From assembly GCA_944387015.1 (NCBI GenBank), contig CALXDH010000003.1, positions 36,648 through 100,647 on the forward strand: a stretch of DNA of 64,000 bases, written 5' to 3'. Under the pieces are notes generated by a model. The model did not search any database. It was not told the origin of the DNA and worked only from the letters and a program-made list of their open reading frames with translations. This DNA is from an uncultured Oscillospiraceae bacterium (GTDB taxonomy: Bacteria > Bacillota > Clostridia > Oscillospirales > Oscillospiraceae). Every line of letters begins with the position of its first letter. Positions within the stretch are counted from its first letter, which is position 1. The position numbers and the translations under genes are program-made. Shown piece after piece: positions 58,708 to 64,000 of the stretch.

Positions 58708-59403
58708 ATGGAAAATAAACACACAGGCGCGCTCAGCGGCGTGGGATTTTACGCAACGCTGGCCATCTGTCTGCTGGCCGTCGGCGTCGGAGGGTATTTT
58801 CTGCTCTTCGGCGGCCAGGAGACCGCCCAGGAGGAGGAAGAGGCTCCCCAGACGGCAGTGACTGCCCAGGCGCCGGAGATCCCGGCGGAGGACCCGGTGG
58901 AGACCGTCTCCCCGGCGGAACTGACGGAGGAAGAGCCCCCGGAGGCAGAACCCGCCCCGGTGCTGGATGACACGCCGGTGGTAGCGGCCATTCCCCAGGT
59001 GGTGGTGGCGCCCCTGGAAGGAGAGGTGGTCGCCGCCTTTTCCGTAGACCAGCTGGCCTACAACGAAACGCTGGGTGACTGGCGGACCCACGACGGTGTA
59101 GACATCGCGGCGGCAGAGGGCACCTCTGTACTGGCAGCCTCCGGCGGCACGGTGCTCTCCGTCAGTGACGATCTGCTGATGGGCACCACTGTGGTGGTGG
59201 AGCACGCGGACGGCTACCAGACCACCTACGCCAACCTTCAGGAGATGCCTCCCGTGGCACAGGGGGACACCGTCACTGCCGGACAGGTCATCGGCGCTGT
59301 GGGCACCACCGCGCCGGCGGAGTCCGCCCAGGGGCCGCACCTGCACTTCTCCGTTTCCAAGGACGGGGACGCGGTGGACCCGGACACGTATCTCAATGGC
59401 TGA
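58708..59403 (+). CDS. SpoIIQ-like membrane M23 protein
   Basis: An N-terminal membrane helix (ATLAICLLAVGVGGYFLLF) is followed by an acidic Glu/Pro-rich linker and a C-terminal M23 domain. The metal-site residues are intact: HDGVDIAA and GPHLHFSV. In clostridia SpoIIQ, with an active site of this kind, works in engulfment and the forespore-mother-cell channel with SpoIIIAH. The usual neighbour spoIIID is absent, so a general wall hydrolase remains possible. ATG 58708 is 6 bp from GAGGAGG. Confidence 0.78.
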   Translation: MENKHTGALSGVGFYATLAICLLAVGVGGYFLLFGGQETAQEEEEAPQTAVTAQAPEIPAEDPVETVSPAELTEEEPPEAEPAPVLDDTPVVAAIPQVVVAPLEGEVVAAFSVDQLAYNETLGDWRTHDGVDIAAAEGTSVLAASGGTVLSVSDDLLMGTTVVVEHADGYQTTYANLQEMPPVAQGDTVTAGQVIGAVGTTAPAESAQGPHLHFSVSKDGDAVDPDTYLNG

Positions 59404-59415
59404 ACACCCAGCAAA

Positions 59416-59450
59416 AAAAGCGGCGGAGCCGGTATGGCTCCGCCGCTTTT
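59416..59450. terminator. Bidirectional terminator
   Basis: AAAAGCGGCGGAGCC and GGCTCCGCCGCTTTT form a 15-bp stem with a GGTAT loop between the convergent SpoIIQ-like and MATE genes. Confidence 0.9.
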
Positions 59451-59463
59451 GCAATGGATCCGC

Positions 59464-60858
59464 TCAGTCCTGCTCTCCCATATCCAGGGCCGCAGCTGCG
59501 GAACGCATGGTCCGGCGCAGGAAGATGGCGCTGAGGGTCAGGGAGACCACCTCAGCCACCGGGAACGCCAGCCACACCAGCTCCAGCCGGCCCACCTGGC
59601 TCAGCAGCCACGCCACCGGCAGCAGCACCACCAGCTGACGGCACACGGAGACGATCAGGCTGTAAAACGGGTTGCCGATGGCCTGGCAAACAGAGCCGGC
59701 AATGATGGCAAAACCCGCCAGGGGGAAGGAGCAGCAGATGATCCGCAGGGCCACCGTGCCGATGGAGAGCATCTCATCAGAGGCGTTGAAGAAGGACAGC
59801 AGCACGCCGGGGATCAGCTGGAAGGCCGCAAAGCCCACCGCCATGATGCAGATGGCAGTGATGATGGTGAGCTTGACGGTGTGCTTCACCCGGTCCAGCT
59901 TGGCCGCACCGTAGTTGTAGGAGATGATGGGCACCATGCCGTTGTTCAATCCGAACACGGGCATGAACACGAAGCTCTGGAGCTTGAAGTAAGCGCCGAA
60001 CACGGCGGTGGCCGCCTCGGTGAAGGAGATCAGGATCTTGTTCATGCCGAAGGTCATGATCGAGCTGATGGACTGCATGACGATGGAGGGCAGACCCACC
60101 CGGTAGATCTCTCCGGCCACCACCCGGTTCCACCGGATCTCCCGGAGCCGGATATGGATGTCCGGGTTGCGCTTGATGTTGATGATGACAGCGATGATGG
60201 CGGCCACGATCTGGCCTGCCACGGTGGCCACAGCAGCGCCCACCACTTCCAGACGGGGCGCACCGAAGTAACCGAAGATCAAAATGGGGTCCAGCACGAT
60301 GTTGATGACGGCACCGGTGAGCTGGGTGCACATGGCGTAGAAGGTGCGCCCGGTGGACTGGAGCAGACGCTCAAAGCAGAACTGGCTGAACACGCCGATG
60401 GAAAGGCCCAGGCAGACGGTGGCGTATTGGGTGCCGTACTCCACGATGACCTCATTCTTGGTCTGGGCCAGGAAGAAGGGCCGGGACAAAAACAATCCGA
60501 TGAGGGCAAACACCACAAAGCTGCACAGGGCCAGGAAAATGCCGGTGTTGGCCGCCCGGTCCGCCATATCCTGGCGCTTTTCACCCAAGGACCGGGAGAG
60601 CAGCGCGTTGATGCCCACGGCGGTGCCGCCGCCCACGGCGATCATCAGGTTCTGCAGCGGGAAGGCCAGGGACACGGCGTTCAGGGCATCCTGGCTCAGC
60701 TGGGCCACGAACACACTGTCCACCACGTTGTAGCAGGCCTGCACCAGCATGGAGATCATCATCGGGACTGCCATGCCGGCCAGCAGCCGTCCGACCGGCA
60801 GAACGCCCATCTTATTTTCCTGTGGGGCCTCCGCCCCGGCGGGGATCTTTTTTCCCAT
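59464..60858 (-). CDS. MATE-family efflux transporter
   Basis: The protein has twelve membrane helices and the MATE pattern: an early MISMLVQACYNVVDSVFVA, then GGGTAVGINALLSRSLGEK and a repeated second half with NNGMVPIISYNYGAAK. It exports cationic compounds or drugs in exchange for Na+ or H+. I place the start at ATG 60858; an upstream GTG at 60888 has no ribosome binding site. It is convergent with the SpoIIQ-like gene. Confidence 0.9.
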   Translation of the reverse strand: MGKKIPAGAEAPQENKMGVLPVGRLLAGMAVPMMISMLVQACYNVVDSVFVAQLSQDALNAVSLAFPLQNLMIAVGGGTAVGINALLSRSLGEKRQDMADRAANTGIFLALCSFVVFALIGLFLSRPFFLAQTKNEVIVEYGTQYATVCLGLSIGVFSQFCFERLLQSTGRTFYAMCTQLTGAVINIVLDPILIFGYFGAPRLEVVGAAVATVAGQIVAAIIAVIINIKRNPDIHIRLREIRWNRVVAGEIYRVGLPSIVMQSISSIMTFGMNKILISFTEAATAVFGAYFKLQSFVFMPVFGLNNGMVPIISYNYGAAKLDRVKHTVKLTIITAICIMAVGFAAFQLIPGVLLSFFNASDEMLSIGTVALRIICCSFPLAGFAIIAGSVCQAIGNPFYSLIVSVCRQLVVLLPVAWLLSQVGRLELVWLAFPVAEVVSLTLSAIFLRRTMRSAAAALDMGEQD

Positions 60859-60936
60859 TTGATAAACCGCATCCTTTCTCTTGTACACGTTTGCGCAATA
60901 TTTCCGCGGCGCCGCCCGTCCGGGAGACCCGCTGGA

Positions 60937-60966
60937 AAACGGCGCGGCCTCTCAGCCGCGCCGTTT
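60937..60966 (-). terminator. Terminator after prfB
   Basis: AAACGGCGCGGC and GCCGCGCCGTTT form a 12-bp stem with a 6-nt loop, 33 bp beyond the prfB stop on the minus strand. The T tract is short. Confidence 0.6.
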
Positions 60967-60998
60967 GATCGACAGTTTGCCGCCTTCCCTTCCGGCCG

Positions 60999-62126
60999 TT
61001 ACTTTCTGGTCAGTTCGCCGGTTGCCAGCTGGGTCAGGTAGGCGTTGATAAATCCGTCCAGATCGCCGTCCATCACGGCGTCGATGTTGCTGGTCTCGTA
61101 GGAAGTACGGGTATCCTTCACCATCTGATAGGGCATGAAGACATAGGAGCGGATCTGGCTGCCCCATTCGATCTTCATCTGGACGCCCTTGATGTCGGAG
61201 ATCTTCTCCGCGTGCTGCTGGGCCTTGAGTTCCATCAGCTTGGACTTGAGCATCTTCATGCAGTTGTCCCGGTTCTGGAACTGGCTGCGCTCCTGCTGGG
61301 AGGCCACCACGATGCCGGTGGGCTTGTGGATCAGCCGGACGGCGGAGGAGGTCTTGTTGACGTGCTGGCCGCCGGCGCCGCTGGCCCGGTAGACCTGCAT
61401 CTCGATGTCCTCGTCCCGGATCTCGATGTCATCGTCATCGGCGATCTCCGGCATCACTTCCAGCGCGGCAAAGGAGGTCTGCCGCCGGGCATTGGCGTCA
61501 AAGGGGGAGACCCGAACCAGCCGGTGGACGCCGTTTTCGCTCTTCAAAAGGCCGTAGGCATTCTCGCCCTGGATGGAGATGGACGCGGACTTGATGCCCG
61601 CCTCGTCGCCGTCCTCATAGTCCAGGATCTGATAGGTAAAGTCATGCCGCTCCGCCCAGCGGGTATACATCCGGTAGAGCATCTGGGCCCAGTCCTGGGC
61701 CTCGGTGCCGCCGGCGCCGGCGTGGAAGGTCAAAATGGCGTTGTGGTTGTCATATTCACCGGAGAGCAGCGTGGTCAGCCGTGCTTCCTCCAGCCGGCCC
61801 TCCAGCTGGGTAAAGCCGGTCTTGAGCTCCTCCAGAAGTTCCTCGTCATCGGCCTCCTGCCCCATCTCGCACAGGGCCGTGAGGTCCTCCCACTCTGCAA
61901 TGAGCTTCTCCTGACGGCTGATCTTGTTCTGCAGCTGCTTGAGCCGCTGCTGCACCTTCTGGGAGCGCTCCAGGTCGTTCCAGAATCCGTCCTGAGCCGT
62001 CTCATCCTCCAGGCGCTGCGCCTCGGCCCGGGCGCCGTCCAGATCCAGGGCCGCCGAGAGCTTATCCAGCTCAGGCTCCAGGTCTCGCAGCTTTTGCTTG
62101 TAGGCGTCGTATTCGATCAAAGCCAT
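60999..62126 (-). CDS. prfB: Peptide chain release factor 2
   Basis: Release factor 2 ends translation at UGA and UAA. The catalytic GGQ is in SGAGGQHVNKT at about residue 252, and SPF in RVSPFDANARRQTS is the RF2 stop-recognition tripeptide. The 375-residue length is normal. The reading frame is unbroken from ATG 62126, so the +1 frameshift site found in many prfB genes is absent here. A good promoter lies 45 bp upstream. Confidence 0.95.
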   Translation of the reverse strand: MALIEYDAYKQKLRDLEPELDKLSAALDLDGARAEAQRLEDETAQDGFWNDLERSQKVQQRLKQLQNKISRQEKLIAEWEDLTALCEMGQEADDEELLEELKTGFTQLEGRLEEARLTTLLSGEYDNHNAILTFHAGAGGTEAQDWAQMLYRMYTRWAERHDFTYQILDYEDGDEAGIKSASISIQGENAYGLLKSENGVHRLVRVSPFDANARRQTSFAALEVMPEIADDDDIEIRDEDIEMQVYRASGAGGQHVNKTSSAVRLIHKPTGIVVASQQERSQFQNRDNCMKMLKSKLMELKAQQHAEKISDIKGVQMKIEWGSQIRSYVFMPYQMVKDTRTSYETSNIDAVMDGDLDGFINAYLTQLATGELTRK

Positions 62127-62170
62127 GGCGTGTCTCTGCTCCTTTTCCTTCGAATTTCATTAACCATAGT

Positions 62171-62199
62171 ATTATACCGAAGGAAATATATTTTGTAAA
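62171..62199 (-). promoter_or_regulatory. Promoter of prfB
   Basis: TTTACA (62199-62194), a 17-bp spacer and TATAAT (62176-62171) on the minus strand. The -10 is a perfect sigma-A hexamer, so it is distinct from the TcdR-type sites. Confidence 0.75.
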
Positions 62200-62239
62200 G
62201 GAAAACGTGCAAAATCTCGAAAAAAGGCAGCCATTAAGA

Positions 62240-62283
62240 TTAGGTTACACAAGGTCAACGACCGAGTGTGACCTAATTTTTTT
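62240..62283 (+). terminator. Terminator-like hairpin before the phage-like genes
   Basis: TTAGGTTACAC pairs with GTGTGACCTAA (one G-U), with an inner GGTC/GACC, and TTTTTTT follows. It stands 20 bp before the first phage-like gene, so it may be a leader attenuator or the end of an outside transcript. Confidence 0.6.
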
Positions 62284-62303
62284 GGCCGTTTGGAGGTGAG
62301 GAC

Positions 62304-62579
62304 ATGGCCGACTATGCTTTTAGAACCATCGGGGACCGGATGGAAATTCAGAGAATGTGGGAAAGCGGGCTGTCCCCGAAAGAGATCGCCGGAGAAACCG
62401 GGAAATCCCTGGACGTGGTTTACACCGAACTTTCCCGGGGCCGGGACGGGTCCAGACTGCCGGATCAGCGCCTGCGGTATAGCGCGGAACTGGCCCAGCG
62501 GAAGGTGCAGCAGTCCCTGGAGCGGCGGGGCAGAAAAGCCCGTAAGCCCACCGCCAGCGAACAGGCGGCGAAACAGTAA
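62304..62579 (+). CDS. Helix-turn-helix protein of the phage-like module
   Basis: The 91-residue protein has a helix-turn-helix around residues 14-45 (IQRMWESGLSPKEIAGETGKS) of the kind used by small phage regulators, and a basic C terminus. It starts at ATG 62304 after GGAGGTGAGG. It is the first of a same-strand train of small genes. The terminator-like hairpin before it may control entry. Confidence 0.65.
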   Translation: MADYAFRTIGDRMEIQRMWESGLSPKEIAGETGKSLDVVYTELSRGRDGSRLPDQRLRYSAELAQRKVQQSLERRGRKARKPTASEQAAKQ

Positions 62580-62599
62580 GCCGCCGGAAAGGATACGCC

Positions 62600-63061
62600 A
62601 TGAAACGAAAGGAAATTAAGTGGCGGCGGGAAGGACGCGGCACCATGGCCGGGCGACAGGATGGGATCATTTTTCGGATATTCCATCCGTGGGACGCACC
62701 GGAGCGGGGCCACACCGTAAGTTGCTACGACACAAGAGGGACCGGGAGAGAGATCAGCACGGCGGGATACCGGGAATTTACCTGGGAGGAGGCCGTGGAG
62801 TTCTGCCAGAAGATCGCGGCCGGGGAGATTGACCTGGAGGACCTGCAGGCACAGTTCGACGCGGAGGACATGGCCAAGGAGCGGGAGGCCGTGAGAAAAA
62901 CCACGGAAAAGGCCAAGAGGCTGGCCACCATGCTGGAGGGGTACGGGATGAAGTACACCGACCTGCTGGAACTGGAGGTCATGCGCCACGCCCTGGGGGA
63001 AATGGGACACCAGATCCTTATGGGCCACCAACGGGGGGAGGGCTGGCCGGATGGGACCTGA
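62600..63061 (+). CDS. Phage-like protein of unknown function
   Basis: The 153-residue soluble protein begins at ATG 62600 behind GGAAAGGA and ends 10 bp into the next gene. It is Arg- and Lys-rich at the start (KRKEIKWRREGRG), has a long acidic helix in the centre (LEDLQAQFDAEDMAKEREAV), and a RHALGEMGHQ tail. Phage early genes often have this character. No family is recognised. Confidence 0.5.
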   Translation: MKRKEIKWRREGRGTMAGRQDGIIFRIFHPWDAPERGHTVSCYDTRGTGREISTAGYREFTWEEAVEFCQKIAAGEIDLEDLQAQFDAEDMAKEREAVRKTTEKAKRLATMLEGYGMKYTDLLELEVMRHALGEMGHQILMGHQRGEGWPDGT

Positions 63062-63515
63062 CGAAAAGGACACCGGCAAAATTGCCATTTATGAGGAGCC
63101 GGACGGGACACTGGTTGGGATCATGGACGGGGAGATCCAGGAGATCTACCCGGGGGAGGAGCGGCCGGGCGTTTACCTGGAAGGGGAAGCCATAGACGAC
63201 ATTAGGGAAAAAGCGGGAGAAATGTGTATCAGCGAGGACGCCTTCAACCGCGAACTGGCGGAGGAGATCGCAAAAGCATGGAACAATGTGGCCAGAACAA
63301 TGGAGGCCGCTGCGGAAGTATTCACAAATTGGATCCGTTCGGTGGCGGCGCAGATCGAGGCAAAGCACGAACTGGAAACCGCCATGCGCTGGGCGTCGTG
63401 CTACTACCGGCCGGCGTTCAACCGATACCGGCACACCAAGAAAAAGAGAACCCGCAAGAAGTACGAAAAGAAGATCCTGGCCTGGTATCGGGAGGAGGTG
63501 CTGGGGAAATGGTGA
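63051..63515 (+). CDS. Phage-like protein of unknown function
   Basis: The 154-residue protein begins at ATG 63051 with GGGGGGAGG upstream, overlapping the preceding gene. It has a beta-rich start (KIAIYEEPDGTLVGIMDGE), a helical middle, and a strongly basic C terminus (HTKKKRTRKKYEKK) suggesting nucleic-acid contact. It overlaps the next start by 7 bp. The pattern of overlaps marks a phage operon. Confidence 0.5.
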   Translation: MGPDEKDTGKIAIYEEPDGTLVGIMDGEIQEIYPGEERPGVYLEGEAIDDIREKAGEMCISEDAFNRELAEEIAKAWNNVARTMEAAAEVFTNWIRSVAAQIEAKHELETAMRWASCYYRPAFNRYRHTKKKRTRKKYEKKILAWYREEVLGKW

Positions 63516-63874
63516 GGATGAAAGCGACGAAAACCAGCCTTTACAGGCTGGTGGCGGAGTACGTGGACAACCTACCGCCCATGAGGAGCGGGACGCAGTT
63601 CATCAAGTATCCGCGCAGGCCGGACTACGCCATGGACTGGATCACGCCGGAATGGGACACGGCCCACGCCTTTTTCTCCACCTGCATGGGACACGCCCTC
63701 CTGTCCATCGAAATCAAAGACGGGGAAACCGGGAAAACGGTAAGCCGGAAGGTCTACGACCTGGACCCGCAGGACCTCCGGGAGCGGGGCATGGTGGAGG
63801 AGTTCACTACGGCGGCGGAGCGCCGGCGGATAGAAAGGGGTGCCGACAATGGCGGACTTTCTCCCGCTACCTGA
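63509..63874 (+). CDS. Phage-like protein of unknown function
   Basis: The 121-residue protein starts at ATG 63509, 10 bp after GGGAGGAGG, and overlaps the following methyltransferase by 26 bp. The sequence (SLYRLVAEYVDNLPPM, then AHAFFSTCMGHALLSIEI) shows no motif I know. It belongs to the same operon. Confidence 0.45.
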   Translation: MVRMKATKTSLYRLVAEYVDNLPPMRSGTQFIKYPRRPDYAMDWITPEWDTAHAFFSTCMGHALLSIEIKDGETGKTVSRKVYDLDPQDLRERGMVEEFTTAAERRRIERGADNGGLSPAT

Positions 63875-64000
63875 TAAGGAATACCAGGTGATTTATGCGG
63901 ATCCCCCGTGGGAGTACCGGCAACACGGGACCACGGCCAAGAGCCGGGGAAACGCCGCCAAGCACTACCAGACCATGACAACCGAGGATATATGCAAATT
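63849..64000 (+). CDS. MT-A70-type adenine methyltransferase, truncated by window end
   Basis: The first 50 residues are present, and the gene runs off the window. The catalytic DPPW motif is at residues 18-21 (VIYADPPWEY), followed by the KHYQTMTTEDIC block typical of MT-A70-like phage and plasmid methyltransferases. It would methylate adenine in DNA, protecting phage DNA. ATG 63849 follows AAAGGGG. Confidence 0.8.
   Translation, partial: MADFLPLPDKEYQVIYADPPWEYRQHGTTAKSRGNAAKHYQTMTTEDICK

Noticed and set aside
60999-62126. Programmed +1 frameshift in prfB
   Set aside because: The frame is unbroken from a well-placed ATG and full length, so no frameshift is needed.
62171-62199. TTTACA-N17 site before prfB as a TcdR-type promoter
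   Set aside because: The -10 is a perfect TATAAT, so it is a normal sigma-A promoter.

Overview
The window comes from a Gram-positive, endospore-forming Clostridia-type genome, probably an Oscillospiraceae gut bacterium. The evidence is a SpoVAC gene, a SpoIIQ-like M23 protein, strong AGGAGG-type ribosome binding sites, and a high-GC chromosomal backbone right of about 45.3 kb. Genus is not decidable from the sequence alone. Three blocks are visible.

Block 1 (1 to about 45.26 kb) is the right-hand part of an integrative conjugative element (ICE). Its left end lies outside the window. It holds: ICE accessory genes (DUF4314, ArdA-like, Dam methylase, DUF3849, SpoVG; 0.1-8.2 kb); a surface module with a sortase, a secreted CAP protein and a 1570-residue thioester/Cna_B adhesin (8.2-16.7 kb); a type IV secretion module with VirB2-like DUF3852, VirB6-like, VirB3-like, VirB4 and M23 hydrolase genes (16.7-24 kb), interrupted by an antisense HEPN-like gene; and a mobilisation module with an oriT candidate, RHH accessory protein, MobP-type relaxase with Sel1 repeats, TOPRIM protein and VirD4 (25.6-31.3 kb). 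Cargo fills 31.6-42.6 kb. A DeoR-type regulator, a densely structured candidate ncRNA, an excisionase and a tyrosine integrase end the element against the 3' end of an initiator tRNA-fMet gene.

The cargo holds the most interesting system. A small sigma factor of the TcdR/UviA type is convergent with a TcdE/UviB-type holin. Both have upstream TTTACA-N17-CTCYTT elements, the promoter form I recall for TcdR-class sigma factors. By eye the same element (TTTACW-N17-CTCYNT) also precedes two cargo genes that lack signal peptides: a phosphodiester glycosidase-like protein and an unrecognised 317-residue protein. The layout suggests an ICE-borne sigma-holin-effector release system analogous to clostridial toxin loci. 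A GtrA/GtrB/DUF2304/GT39 glycosylation cassette lies between effectors and sigma factor. A second sigma/anti-sigma pair, three secreted proteins and a third sigma factor follow.

Block 2 (45.26-62.2 kb) is chromosome: tRNA-fMet and tRNA-Leu, a lipoprotein, LUD-domain protein, YitT, a GyrA/ParC-type topoisomerase subunit, a secreted stalk-domain protein, an HNH gene, a GyrB/ParE-type subunit, desulfoferrodoxin, an XRE regulator, SpoVAC, HemW, SpoIIQ-like, MATE and prfB. The HNH gene looks acquired: it sits beside a near-perfect 52-bp duplication of the parE 3' end.

Block 3 (62.2-64 kb) is the start of a phage-like gene train that ends inside an MT-A70-type methyltransferase at the window edge.
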